A stretch of 64,000 nucleotides of DNA, taken from NCBI GenBank assembly GCA_017959005.1, contig JAGDBO010000007.1, positions 29,604 to 93,603 on the forward strand, given 5' to 3'. Positions 1 through 8,859 of the stretch are shown piece by piece. Position 1 is the stretch's first letter. Every line of letters starts with the position of its first letter. The notes beneath the pieces were generated by a model that did not search any database, was not told the origin of the DNA, and was given only the letters and a program-made list of their open reading frames with translations. A program made the translations under genes and the position numbers. The DNA comes from Bacteroidales bacterium. GTDB taxonomy: Bacteria; Bacteroidota; Bacteroidia; Bacteroidales; UBA932.

Positions 1-2
1 GA

Positions 3-773
3 GAGGGAAGAACCTTCTGGTGGGTTGTTCCGGACTCATTAGGTAAGTTTGCAGTTACAGAGTATGCAACCGCAGATGGCTATTACCAAGACTCTTACAC
101 CTCATATGTAACTTCAATTGCTCCATGGCTCGGAGGTTCTCTTCAGGGCATTCCTCAGCCTAAGGACTCCATTCAGGACCCTAGAGACGAGCAGTGGTAC
201 TATGTTAAAGAGATTGGAAACCTCATCTGGTTTACTGAGAACCTCAACTGGTACGGCAGCGGCAGCGGTTATTGCAAGGCAGATGATATAGGTTACGTTG
301 TAGGACGTCTTTACACCTGGAAGGAGGCTACCGGCGGAGTGAGCGCTACGGGACTTGGAAACGGACCTCAGGGAGCCTGCCCTGCAGGATGGAGAGTTCC
401 AACCAACGAGGATTGGGAAGATCTGGCAAAGGCTGCTACCGGAGAAGAGCACCCATTCCTGGGAATATGGAACAACGTAGGTGATTACGTTACGGTAGAT
501 GCAACCTTCAACGGAGACAGAATCTGGCCTTTCAGCATTAAGACAAATCATAAGAACAGCGTTGAGTTCAATGCTTTGGCGGGCGGAATGAGCCTTGGTA
601 AACACAGTAATTTTGAGGGATTTATGTCCCACGGCTATTTCTGGAGCGCAACTGAGAAAGATTCAAATAAAGCATACTATAGATATCTCTACTATGACCT
701 TCCGGATTTCCCGTTCGGAGATACGGACAAGGAGAATGTGGGATTCTCTGTAAGATGTGTGAAGAAAAAATAA
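3..773 (+). CDS. FISUMP-domain surface protein, 3' part only
   Basis: The reading frame is open from the first bases of the window to the stop at 773, so the 5' end lies outside. The visible 256 residues end in a fibrobacter succinogenes major paralogous (FISUMP) domain. Its marks are a tryptophan-rich block containing WFTENLNW, the segment CPAGWRVPTNEDW near the middle, a SATE motif and the C-terminal GFSVRCVKKK. The domain resembles C-type-lectin-like and formylglycine-enzyme folds and is common in secreted or lipid-anchored Bacteroidota proteins. The function is not established. There is no type IX sorting domain after FISUMP. The next gene, lemA, starts 20 bases later and could be on the same transcript. 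A methionine codon at 339 is internal and is not a plausible start. Confidence 0.8.
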   Translation, partial: EGRTFWWVVPDSLGKFAVTEYATADGYYQDSYTSYVTSIAPWLGGSLQGIPQPKDSIQDPRDEQWYYVKEIGNLIWFTENLNWYGSGSGYCKADDIGYVVGRLYTWKEATGGVSATGLGNGPQGACPAGWRVPTNEDWEDLAKAATGEEHPFLGIWNNVGDYVTVDATFNGDRIWPFSIKTNHKNSVEFNALAGGMSLGKHSNFEGFMSHGYFWSATEKDSNKAYYRYLYYDLPDFPFGDTDKENVGFSVRCVKKK

Positions 774-793
774 TAACCTAAAAAATAAAAGTC

Positions 794-1375
794 ATGAAAA
801 AGTTATCAGGAGGAGTAATTATTTTAATCGTACTGGCCATCATTGTAATGTGGGGAATTGGCAAGTACAACGGAATGGTAAAAGAGCAGCAGAAAGTTGA
901 GAAGGCTTGGGGAGACGTTGAGGCTCAGTATCAGAGAAGAGCAGACCTTATTCCTAATCTTGTTGAGACGGTTAAGGGATATGCATCTCATGAGAATCAG
1001 ACCCTTCAGGATGTTGTAAATGCAAGAGCAAAAGCAACTTCCATCACTGTAGATATTAACGATGAGGCTTCATTGAAGAAGTTCCAGGATGCTCAGGGAG
1101 AACTCTCCCAGGCATTGGGACGTTTGATTGCAGTAAGCGAGAGCTATCCGGATTTGAAGGCAAACCAGAACTTTTTGGAACTGCAGAGCCAGCTTGAGGG
1201 TACCGAGAACCGCATCACCACAGCTCGCAACGCTTTCAACGAGGCTGCAAGAAGCTATAACACAGGCATTATGACCTTCCCTTCAAATATCATTGCAAAT
1301 ATGTTCGGCTTCAAGAGCAAGGCATACTTTGCATCTAAAGAGGGTGCAGATGTTGCACCTGAGGTGAAGTTCTAA
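794..1375 (+). CDS. lemA: LemA family protein
   Basis: A 193-residue protein with one N-terminal membrane segment (about residues 5-22) followed by a long helical domain. Typical LemA features are YNGMVKEQQKVEKAWGDVEAQYQRR-type sequence around residues 25-50, the RADLIPNLVETVKGYA block just after it, and a closing NIIANMFGF motif. Length and order match the family. LemA proteins are membrane-anchored, four-helix proteins of unknown biochemical role that are often encoded beside TPM-domain proteins, as here: two TPM genes follow, the first only one base downstream. A three-gene operon is inferred. The start follows an A-rich leader and has no Shine-Dalgarno sequence, which is usual in this phylum. 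Confidence 0.93.
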   Translation: MKKLSGGVIILIVLAIIVMWGIGKYNGMVKEQQKVEKAWGDVEAQYQRRADLIPNLVETVKGYASHENQTLQDVVNARAKATSITVDINDEASLKKFQDAQGELSQALGRLIAVSESYPDLKANQNFLELQSQLEGTENRITTARNAFNEAARSYNTGIMTFPSNIIANMFGFKSKAYFASKEGADVAPEVKF

Positions 1376-1376
1376 T

Positions 1377-1820
1377 ATGCTCTTCAGACGTAAGATTCTA
1401 AAAAGAAGCGAAGAACGGAAGATTGTCTCCGCCATCAAAAAGGCGGAGAAGAATACTTCCGGAGAGATTCGCGTACACGTTGAGACCGAGTGTGAGGGCG
1501 AAGATCCTATTGCACGTGCCATATTCATTTTCAATGCAATAGGAATGTTTAACACCGCCCAAAGAAACGGAGTCTTAATCTATGTCTCTCTAAAATCCAG
1601 AATGTTTGCAATCATAGGAGACGTTGGAATCAACAATGTCATTCCGGAAAACTTCTGGGATTCAATTAAGGAGAAGATGAAAAAGAACTTCATCTCAGGA
1701 GAGATTATAGGAGGTATTGAGACTGCGGTTTTGGAAACCGGAGAACTTTTGAAGGAGAAGTTCCCTTATCAGACAGATGACGTAAACGAACAGCCGGATG
1801 AGATTTCATATGGGAAATAG
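1377..1820 (+). CDS. TPM-domain protein, soluble
   Basis: A 147-residue protein that is almost entirely a TPM (TLP18.3/Psb32/MOLO-1) domain. The fold is indicated by SAIKKAEKNTSGEIRVHVE near residue 20, NGVLIYVSLKSRMFAIIGD in the middle and a final helix with IGGIETAVLETGELL. No signal peptide or membrane helix is visible, apart from a weakly hydrophobic stretch around residues 50-60. TPM domains in plants and bacteria have been linked to photosystem repair and acid phosphatase activity; the bacterial LemA-linked forms have no settled function. The gene starts one base after lemA and overlaps the next TPM gene, so translational coupling is likely. Confidence 0.85.
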   Translation: MLFRRKILKRSEERKIVSAIKKAEKNTSGEIRVHVETECEGEDPIARAIFIFNAIGMFNTAQRNGVLIYVSLKSRMFAIIGDVGINNVIPENFWDSIKEKMKKNFISGEIIGGIETAVLETGELLKEKFPYQTDDVNEQPDEISYGK

Positions 1821-2883
1821 AGTAAGAAATTTTCTGCTTTGCCTGGTTATCTCCTGCATATCTGCAGGTTATGCGGCTGCACAGAACACCGTAATTCCGG
1901 GTGGAAAGATTCTGCAGGAGTTCAACCCTATGAATCAGAAGAGGTTGGATTCTCTCAACCAGATTTCACGTCTGGCCGCAGAGCGCACTCTGCAGGATGC
2001 CGTTAAGAGAAGCGAGAGCGGACAGGTGACAGAGACCTCCTGGGGAAGTGCCTTACCTACACAGAATTACGTTCCCGTTTCAGATGAGTGTCTTAAGAAT
2101 GCGGAGCAGGCTTTAAAGAATGCGAGAGAGATTGGCGGAACCATACCGTCACAGCCAAATCCGCCTCATCTGGTTAACGACTTTACCGGTATTCTTACCC
2201 AGGAGCAGCAGGATCTTCTGACCATACGTTGCAACGAATTTGCAAACAAGACCTCCAACCAGGTAGCAATTGTCATCCTTCCAACCCTTTACGGTCTTAC
2301 CAGAAGTGAGGCCGCTCTTAAGATTGGAAGAGAGTGGGGAGTTGGACAGAAGAGTCTGGATAACGGAGTTGTACTGCTTGTAAAACCTAAGGTTGCAGAT
2401 GAGGGAGGAGAGGTATTCATTGCTGTTGGTACCGGCTTACAATCTGTTCTTACAGATGCCTTTACAAAGAGAATCGTAGAACTGAGAATCATTCCGGCAT
2501 TTAAGAATAATGACTACTACAACGGAATAAATGATGCGCTCAACATCATATTCCCTGTAGCCAGCGGAGAGATCTCATCAGACGAGTTTGCAAACAAGGA
2601 GGAGGGTGATGACCTGTTCATCTTCAAGTTCCTCCTTATGCTCTTTATCATCTGGCTCATACTGCGCAGACATAAGAGAAACAACAATATGGGAAGCGGC
2701 AACCATAGGGTGAGCGACTTCACAACCGGCTATGTAGCAGGCAATATGGCAAGTTCTCTCTCCAGAGGAGGATTTGGAAGAAGCAGTGGCGGAAGCAGTT
2801 GGGGAGGCGGCGGACTCGGCGGCGGATTCGGCGGCTTTGGAGGAGGTGGCTTCTCCGGAGGCGGTGCCGGCGGTAGTTGGTAA
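1810..2883 (+). CDS. TPM-domain membrane protein with glycine-rich tail
   Basis: With the start at 1810 the 357-residue product begins with a clean signal peptide ending in AAAQ. An in-frame ATG at 1798 would add four residues and increase the overlap. After about 100 residues of linker comes a TPM domain (VNDFTGILTQEQQDLL to about residue 250), then one membrane helix around residues 270-286, a basic patch RRHKR and a tail made mostly of Gly, Ser and Phe. This architecture (signal peptide, TPM, helix, Gly-rich tail) is the standard partner of LemA in Bacteroidota. The domain probably faces the periplasm with the Gly-rich tail in the cytoplasm. The gene overlaps the end of the preceding TPM gene. 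Confidence 0.87.
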   Translation: MGNRVRNFLLCLVISCISAGYAAAQNTVIPGGKILQEFNPMNQKRLDSLNQISRLAAERTLQDAVKRSESGQVTETSWGSALPTQNYVPVSDECLKNAEQALKNAREIGGTIPSQPNPPHLVNDFTGILTQEQQDLLTIRCNEFANKTSNQVAIVILPTLYGLTRSEAALKIGREWGVGQKSLDNGVVLLVKPKVADEGGEVFIAVGTGLQSVLTDAFTKRIVELRIIPAFKNNDYYNGINDALNIIFPVASGEISSDEFANKEEGDDLFIFKFLLMLFIIWLILRRHKRNNNMGSGNHRVSDFTTGYVAGNMASSLSRGGFGRSSGGSSWGGGGLGGGFGGFGGGGFSGGGAGGSW

Positions 2884-2912
2884 CAAATTGATATAATTTG
2901 AGTTAAATCTAT

Positions 2913-3993
2913 ATGGAGAACTTTAAGGAACGCCTGGCTGCGTTAAGGAGGTCTCTTTGACTATGACGGTAAGGTCCGTCAAATAGCTGAACAGGAGAAA
3001 GTTGCAGCCTCCCCGGGGTTTTGGGATAACGCCAGGGAGGCTGAGGCTTTTGTAAAAAAGCTATCGGGATTAAAATATTGGGTTCGCCAATTGGATTCAC
3101 TCTCAAGCGGTTGGGAAGACCTGCAGGTTCTCAGGGAGATGGAGGCTTCTCAGGAGGAGATTGCTCAGGCAGAGAGTGAACTTGAGAAAAATCTGGAAGA
3201 CATAGAGTTTAAGAGCATGCTCTCTCAGGAGGGAGACAATCTGGGTGCGTTGGTTAAGATAAACTCCGGCGCAGGCGGAACCGAGTCAAATGACTGGAGT
3301 TCAATGCTTATGAGAATGTACTCAAGGTGGGGTGAGAGAAACGGTTACAAGGTTACCGTTACAGATTTGCTGGAGGGAGATGAGGCGGGAATAAAGTCTG
3401 CAACTCTGCAGATTGAGGGAGATTACGCATACGGTTATCTTAAAGCGGAGAACGGCGTTCACCGCCTGGTGAGAATTTCACCTTACAACGCTCAGGGGAA
3501 AAGGCAGACAACCTTCTCCTCTGTCTTTGTCTATCCACTTGTAGATGAGAGTATTGAGATAGTGATAAACCCTGCGGATCTGGAGTGGGATACTTTCCGC
3601 TCTTCAGGTGCCGGCGGGCAGAACGTCAACAAAGTTGAGACGGGTGTAAGAGTTAAGCACATCCCTACCGGAATAGTTGTAGAGAATACTGAGACCCGCT
3701 CGCAACTGGATAACCGCCAGAACGCTCTGAGAATATTGAAGTCTCACCTCTATGAACTGGAACTCCAGAAGAAGAGGGAGAAGCAGGCGGAACTTGAGGG
3801 GCAGAAGAAGAGAATTGAGTGGGGAAGCCAGATAAGAAGTTATGTACTGCACCCTTACAAGATGGTAAAAGACCTCAGGACAGGTTATGAAACCGCAGAT
3901 ACTCAAGGAGTTCTGGACGGAGATCTGAACGAGTTCATGAAGGCCTTTTTAATGGGTGTAAAACGCGGAGACAAAGAGATTGATTTGGAATAA
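2913..3993 (+). CDS. prfB: Peptide chain release factor 2 with programmed +1 frameshift
   Basis: Releases nascent chains at UGA and UAA codons. Translation from ATG 2913 gives 15 codons and then hits an in-frame TGA at 2958-2960. Shifting +1 at CTT-TGA-C gives a continuous product of 359 residues ending at 3993. The classic RF2 autoregulatory signals are present: an internal Shine-Dalgarno-like AGGAGG at 2946-2951, three bases before the slippery CTT at 2955, and a C after the TGA. The catalytic GGQ motif is encoded at 3613-3621 (about residues 234-236), and the anticodon-like tripeptide reads SPY where Escherichia coli has SPF. An ATG at 3091 lies well inside the protein and is not the start. 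Confidence 0.96.
2946..2961 (+). promoter_or_regulatory. RF2 programmed frameshift signal
   Basis: AGGAGG (2946-2951), spacer, CTT slippery codon (2955-2957), TGA stop (2958-2960), then C. Low RF2 levels slow termination at the TGA and favour the +1 shift, giving negative feedback. The internal Shine-Dalgarno-like sequence stands out because most genes in this window lack one. Confidence 0.93.
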
Positions 3994-4012
3994 GTAAACA
4001 AATAATATAGTT

Positions 4013-5635
4013 ATGGCATTTAAATATGAACCTATGTTTCAGCTTGGTGAGGACACCACTGAATATTACAAAATTCCCGGCTCCGAGAAACTGGTAAGTT
4101 CCGGTGAATTTGAAGGGAACAAAATCTTAAAGGTGAGCCCTGAGGCACTTACACTGGTGGCTCAGCAGAGTTTTCATGACTGTCAGTTCATGCTGCGCCG
4201 CTCTCACAACGAGCAGGTTGCAAAGATTCTTGCAGACCCGGAGGCTTCAGATAATGACAAGTATGTTGCACTCCAGTTTTTGCGTAATGCAGAGACTTCA
4301 GTAAAGGGGATACTCCCCTTCTGCCAGGATACCGGTACCGCCATCATCCATGGAGAAAAGGGACAGAGAGTCTGGACAAACTTTGAGGATGAAGAGGCTT
4401 TGAGTCTCGGCGTTTACAACACTTATACTCAGGAGAATCTGCGTTACAGCCAGAATGCTCCGCTAAACATGTATGACGAGGTTAACCCCAACTGCAACCT
4501 GCCGGCACAGATTGATATTGAGTCTACCCAGGGAGATGAATACCGCTTTGTTATGGTAGCAAAAGGTGGAGGAAGTGCAAACAAGACCTACTTCTACCCT
4601 ATGACTAAGGCAACCATCCAGAACGAAGGCACCCTGCATCCGTTCCTGGTTGAGAAGATGAAGACTCTGGGAACCGCTGCCTGCCCTCCATATCACATTG
4701 CATTCGTAATTGGCGGAACATCAGCGGAGAAGAACCTGCTTACAGTAAAACTTGCCAGCATCAAGTTCTATGACAATCTTCCTACTACAGGAGATGAAAC
4801 CGGCCGTGCATTCAGAGATATTGACCTGGAAGAGAAGCTCTTAAAAGAGGCTCAGAAGATTGGTCTGGGTGCACAGTTCGGCGGCAAATATCTGGCACAT
4901 GACATCCGCATTGTACGCCTGCCTCGTCACGGAGCAAGCTGCCCTATAGGTATGGGAGTAAGTTGCAGTGCAGACCGCAACATTAAGAGTAAAATCAACT
5001 CAGACGGAATATGGATTGAGAAGATGGATAGCAACCCTTCAGAACTCATTCCTGAGGAGTTCCGCCGTCCGGGAGAAGGCCCTAACGGTATTGAGATAGA
5101 TCTGAACAAGGGCATTGACGCCGTTCGCGCAGAGCTTACCAAATACAGCGTGGGAACCCGCGTTAACCTGAAAGGCACCATTATAGTTGCGCGTGACATC
5201 GCACACGCCAAACTCAAGGCCCGTTTGGATGCCGGAGAGGAGATGCCTGCTTACTTTAAGAATCATCCTATCCTCTACGCCGGCCCTGCCAAGACACCTC
5301 AAGGATATCCTTGCGGCTCTATGGGCCCTACTACAGCCAACCGTATGGATCCGTATGTAGATGAGTTCCAGAGTCATGGCGCTTCACTGGTAATGATTGC
5401 CAAGGGTAACCGTACACAGCAGATTACAGATGCCTGCCACAAACACGGCGGCTTCTACCTGGGCACCATAGGCGGCGTGGCTGCCGTACTCTCTCAGAGC
5501 AGTATTCGCAGCATAGAGTGCGTTGAGTACCCGGAACTTGGAATGGAGGCTATCTGGAAGATTGAGGTAGAGAACTTCCCTGCATTCATACTTGTAGATG
5601 ACAAGGGCAATGACTTCTTTGCTAAATTCAAGTAG
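4013..5635 (+). CDS. fum: Class I fumarate hydratase (iron-sulfur)
   Basis: A 540-residue oxygen-sensitive, [4Fe-4S]-dependent fumarase of the FumA/FumB type that interconverts fumarate and malate in the reductive or oxidative TCA branch. The N-terminal alpha domain carries [21 protein letters not shown] around residue 100 and the C-terminal beta domain carries [20 protein letters not shown] and [25 protein letters not shown] near residue 420-445. Candidate cluster-ligand cysteines lie in the [15 protein letters not shown] and LGTAACPP segments. Length agrees with the family. The gene stands 19 bases after prfB and one base before pldA, so it may share transcripts with them, although no functional link is obvious. 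Confidence 0.95.
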   Translation: MAFKYEPMFQLGEDTTEYYKIPGSEKLVSSGEFEGNKILKVSPEALTLVAQQSFHDCQFMLRRSHNEQVAKILADPEASDNDKYVALQFLRNAETSVKGILPFCQDTGTAIIHGEKGQRVWTNFEDEEALSLGVYNTYTQENLRYSQNAPLNMYDEVNPNCNLPAQIDIESTQGDEYRFVMVAKGGGSANKTYFYPMTKATIQNEGTLHPFLVEKMKTLGTAACPPYHIAFVIGGTSAEKNLLTVKLASIKFYDNLPTTGDETGRAFRDIDLEEKLLKEAQKIGLGAQFGGKYLAHDIRIVRLPRHGASCPIGMGVSCSADRNIKSKINSDGIWIEKMDSNPSELIPEEFRRPGEGPNGIEIDLNKGIDAVRAELTKYSVGTRVNLKGTIIVARDIAHAKLKARLDAGEEMPAYFKNHPILYAGPAKTPQGYPCGSMGPTTANRMDPYVDEFQSHGASLVMIAKGNRTQQITDACHKHGGFYLGTIGGVAAVLSQSSIRSIECVEYPELGMEAIWKIEVENFPAFILVDDKGNDFFAKFK

Positions 5636-5636
5636 A

Positions 5637-6443
5637 ATGAAAAGATTATTCATATTGCTGATTCTGGCTGCTGCAACCTTCTCAGTTGCAGCGGCTCAGC
5701 AAGATGAGCCTTACTATGACAGCCCCTCCAAAGAGAAGCTGCCTCTGTTTGGTCTCTTCAGAGAGACATACGCTGCAACGGGTTTCTCACCTATGCATGA
5801 TCTGAACAAACACAATGCAGATGTACGCATACAACTTTCTATTGCACTGAGACTTTGGCGTGTAAGTGAAGATGTGGATCTGCTTGGAACCTACACCCAA
5901 AAGTGCATCTGGAACGCCTATGACGTCTCCTCTCCGCTTTTGGAATCCACTTATAATCCGACCGTTGCAGTTGCCTGGTATCTGAATCCAAAGGTGGATA
6001 TGATCTTTGAGTTCGGCCACGAATCCAACGGAAAAATAGACAATGACTCCAGAAGCATAAACCTCTTCTCCGCTCAGGCTATCTACACTCCGCAGAAGAA
6101 TCTTCAGTTTGGAGGCAAGGTCTGGTACGGCTGGTGGGAAAGGACGGACTATCATAAAAAATATATCCGTTACAGAGGAATAATGCAGGGTTGGGCTACG
6201 GTTCGCACCTCAGATAACCGTCTGAGTTTCACCGCTTCCGTAAACCCTTCACACTCCTTCAGAAACTACAACTGGGAATTCTCAGCATACTACAGATTGT
6301 CAAACAAGGGAAGTTTTCTTCCTTCTCTGTTTGTGCAGTACAGAATGGGATATGTTGAGACTCTCCTGGAGTATTGGAGATATCAGTCATTTATCCGTGC
6401 AGGTTTTGCACTGGAACTTAAGCACCCTACCGGAATACACTAG
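5637..6443 (+). CDS. pldA: Outer-membrane phospholipase A (OMPLA family)
   Basis: Starting at 5637 the 268-residue product begins with a typical signal peptide that ends in VAAAQ; a start at 5598 would lie inside fum. The mature part is rich in alternating aromatic beta-strands. The OMPLA catalytic triad is recognisable: GHESNG gives His128 and Ser130, and SRSIN places Asn142 exactly 14 residues after the histidine, as in Escherichia coli PldA. The neighbouring YTQ...W and YNP segments also match. The enzyme hydrolyses phospholipids that have reached the outer leaflet of the outer membrane, usually as a calcium-dependent dimer. The stop codon overlaps that of the convergent guaD gene. Confidence 0.88.
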   Translation: MKRLFILLILAAATFSVAAAQQDEPYYDSPSKEKLPLFGLFRETYAATGFSPMHDLNKHNADVRIQLSIALRLWRVSEDVDLLGTYTQKCIWNAYDVSSPLLESTYNPTVAVAWYLNPKVDMIFEFGHESNGKIDNDSRSINLFSAQAIYTPQKNLQFGGKVWYGWWERTDYHKKYIRYRGIMQGWATVRTSDNRLSFTASVNPSHSFRNYNWEFSAYYRLSNKGSFLPSLFVQYRMGYVETLLEYWRYQSFIRAGFALELKHPTGIH

Positions 6444-6919
6444 TATTCAACCTTATCTGTCTTCTGATTCCAAAGTTGGAAGGAATCCAGAGCCTCCTCT
6501 CTAAGAAGAGGAATGAGCGGGATTGAACGGTCATGCACCATCTTCTCCAACTCCTGATAGATAAAGTCATCTGCAAAGTCTATATCTGCGGCATCCTTAC
6601 GTGTGTTGCCGTAGTAGACTCTGCGTATGTGTGCCCAGTAAATTGCAGAGAGACACATAGGACAAGGCTCACATGATGTGTATAGTATACAGCCCGTAAG
6701 ATCAAATGTATTAAGGGCTTTGCAGGCCTTGCGAATTGCATTTACCTCAGCGTGAGCGGTAGGATCGTTATCTATGGTTACGCTGTTGGAGGCACCGGCA
6801 ACAACCTTTCCCTCTTTAACTATTACAGCACCGAACGGACCTCCTCCGTTCTTTACGCTCTCCGTAGCCAGATGAATGGCTTCACGCATAAACTCTCTGT
6901 CTTCTTTTGTAATCTTCAT
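6440..6919 (-). CDS. guaD: Guanine deaminase (CMP/dCMP-deaminase fold)
   Basis: A 159-residue zinc-dependent nucleobase deaminase. The zinc and proton-shuttle motifs are visible as HAEVNAIRKAC (His and Glu, about residues 56-66) and SCEPCPMCLSAIYWA (two zinc cysteines, about residues 86-92). The overall sequence, including the DFADDFIYQE block and the C-terminal end in VEY, follows the Bacillus subtilis GuaD pattern and not the tRNA-adenosine deaminase TadA, so conversion of guanine to xanthine is the best call. The gene is convergent with pldA and their stop codons overlap. It lies about 20 bases downstream of the GH84 gene on the same strand and may be cotranscribed. Confidence 0.87.
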   Translation of the reverse strand: MKITKEDREFMREAIHLATESVKNGGGPFGAVIVKEGKVVAGASNSVTIDNDPTAHAEVNAIRKACKALNTFDLTGCILYTSCEPCPMCLSAIYWAHIRRVYYGNTRKDAADIDFADDFIYQELEKMVHDRSIPLIPLLREEALDSFQLWNQKTDKVEY

Positions 6920-6942
6920 ATCTCAAATTTTACCCTGCAAAA

Positions 6943-8859
6943 TTACTTATTATTTTCATTTCTAAGCCACTCAATGAACGGCATCAGAATAACGTTGGAA
7001 GGCTCTGCATATCTCTCAGCCAGAGATATATGCTCACCCATTCCTCCAAGGATTTCAAACTTGAAATCTGCACTCTTGTAATCCACAGGAGCCGGATTCT
7101 CTCCCTTCAAAAGTGCAACGGCCTCTGCACTCATTGCCTTGAGTTTCAAAAGCCAAGGGCGCAAATCCTCATAAAAGAGTCTGTCACTTTCATTTTTTGA
7201 AGATGAGAGCAAACAAAGCCTGGTGCAAGCGTTGTTCACCTCGGTCAATTCCTCTATCAAAGTGCCTGGAGCAGGTTTACCTCTCTTTACAGATTGCTTG
7301 TAACGATCTACATAATAAGCAAGTGCATCGTTGTCATAATATCTCAGATATGGCGCCGCCTTACGGAAGTCTGCTGCAAAAACTCCAAGAACGGCGTCAG
7401 TTGCAGCCACCCAATTTCTCTCATTGTGGAAGGCCTCATTGTTCCAGGTGTAATCTGCCACTCCAAAGAGAGCAATCTTGGAGAGTTCTCCCTGTTGCAT
7501 AGGATTGATAATTACAGAATTGGCACCCTCAAGATTATCTTCCAACTTGGAAAGAGAGAGGATATGAGTCTCATCTCTGAAGTTGGAATAGGTATCCATC
7601 ACATATATCTTGGTCATATCCTGGTCATTGCAAGGGTAGTTCCACCACCAGCTCACCTTTCTTCCCAACCACTTCTCCACAGTCTTAAGGTCCTGATTGT
7701 TTGGAACTGACCAGACGTTACACCCTGTAATGTAGATATTTACCTTCTCCGGAGTAGAACTCAGTGACTCAAAAAACTTCTGCGCTCTCTCCTCAGAAAC
7801 CCAGGAATATGCGTAGAGTTGAGGAACATAATGGAGAGGTTTTACCATAGCCTCAGGAGAGGCTTCAGGCCTGTTCCACTTCTCATCAATCCTATTCTGA
7901 AGTTTGGTAAGATTCTCCGCACAGAGAGCCATAATGTTATCCTCAGAAGGAACTCCCACGTCATCCACAAAGACTCCGAACTCCCTGACACCCAGGTTGT
8001 ACATGCAGAGGAACTTCTCCATTATCTTATCTATAACCTCCTTGTTCTCAGGGTCTGCAAAGGCCTTGCCCGGGTGGATTGCCCAGATGAAGTTCACCTT
8101 GTTTGCAGTTGCAGTCTCTGCAATATCTTTCATCATATCCTGAGTCAGATAGCCAATCTTCTTCTGGTGCTCTGTTATCTCAACTGGGTAAGGCTCAGCC
8201 CAATAGCGTGAGTGGTAGGAGTCAGATTTTGCTCCGTACATATAGGTGTTCATCTTGTAGCGAGCCATAAAACGGAAAAGGTCTTTTGTAACAGAGGCGC
8301 TGTAAGGCACTCCGTAATAGCCCTCTATGATGCCTCTCTCTTTTACGTCCGCATAGTCATAAATGGTAACGCACTGAAGATCAGAAGTACCGTTGTCCAG
8401 TATCTGTTCCAATGAAGCAAGGCCGCAGAAGACGGCATCTGTATTCTCTCCCACAATCACCACCTGAGCAAATTTATCCGGTACAAAAGAGAGAATGTGG
8501 CGATCATATTTATCGAGATTAAAAACAGATCTGTCTGAAAGAGGAGGGTAGTTAAAAAGATTTCTGTCTGCCACTCCGTGTGAAGAGTTGATACCCAAGA
8601 AAATACCTGAGCAACCGCTATTTAAATTGCCTTTGGCAACCTCAGGTTTTAGCCCATGCTCAGAGAGAATTTGCCTGGCTCTCTCTACAGTAACATCATC
8701 TATCCCCTTCTCCGCATAAATGAATACTTTCTCTGAGAATGAGACATTTATATCAATCACCAACTGCTCTTTAACCTTAGGATAGATGTTATACTGTGCA
8801 AAGGAAACCGAACCCGCCATAAGCATTAACAGCGTAAAAATCAAACATTTATTCTTCAT
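6943..8859 (-). CDS. Secreted GH84 beta-N-acetylglucosaminidase (O-GlcNAcase family)
   Basis: A 638-residue exported enzyme. Residues 1-21 form a signal peptide ending in SFAQ. An N-terminal alpha/beta domain (about 25-165, GH20b-like) is followed by the catalytic barrel that opens with RGIIEGYYGVPY near residue 176. The paired catalytic aspartates of GH84 enzymes, which use substrate-assisted catalysis on N-acetyl-glucosaminides, are Asp299 and Asp300 in the GVFVDDVG segment. The remaining helical part ends at residue 638. No carbohydrate-binding module or sorting domain is present. In gut Bacteroidota such enzymes act on mucin or host O-GlcNAc in the periplasm. Its start overlaps the end of recX by 11 bases. 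Confidence 0.9.
   Translation of the reverse strand: MKNKCLIFTLLMLMAGSVSFAQYNIYPKVKEQLVIDINVSFSEKVFIYAEKGIDDVTVERARQILSEHGLKPEVAKGNLNSGCSGIFLGINSSHGVADRNLFNYPPLSDRSVFNLDKYDRHILSFVPDKFAQVVIVGENTDAVFCGLASLEQILDNGTSDLQCVTIYDYADVKERGIIEGYYGVPYSASVTKDLFRFMARYKMNTYMYGAKSDSYHSRYWAEPYPVEITEHQKKIGYLTQDMMKDIAETATANKVNFIWAIHPGKAFADPENKEVIDKIMEKFLCMYNLGVREFGVFVDDVGVPSEDNIMALCAENLTKLQNRIDEKWNRPEASPEAMVKPLHYVPQLYAYSWVSEERAQKFFESLSSTPEKVNIYITGCNVWSVPNNQDLKTVEKWLGRKVSWWWNYPCNDQDMTKIYVMDTYSNFRDETHILSLSKLEDNLEGANSVIINPMQQGELSKIALFGVADYTWNNEAFHNERNWVAATDAVLGVFAADFRKAAPYLRYYDNDALAYYVDRYKQSVKRGKPAPGTLIEELTEVNNACTRLCLLSSSKNESDRLFYEDLRPWLLKLKAMSAEAVALLKGENPAPVDYKSADFKFEILGGMGEHISLAERYAEPSNVILMPFIEWLRNENNK

Noticed and set aside
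2913-3090. prfB looks like a frameshifted pseudogene
   Set aside because: The break is at CTT-TGA-C after an AGGAGG sequence, the known RF2 recoding signal. The rest of the gene is intact.
7197-8415. Several plus-strand ORFs opposite the GH84 gene
   Set aside because: They are antisense shadows of a well-conserved enzyme gene; none has a promoter or family motif.
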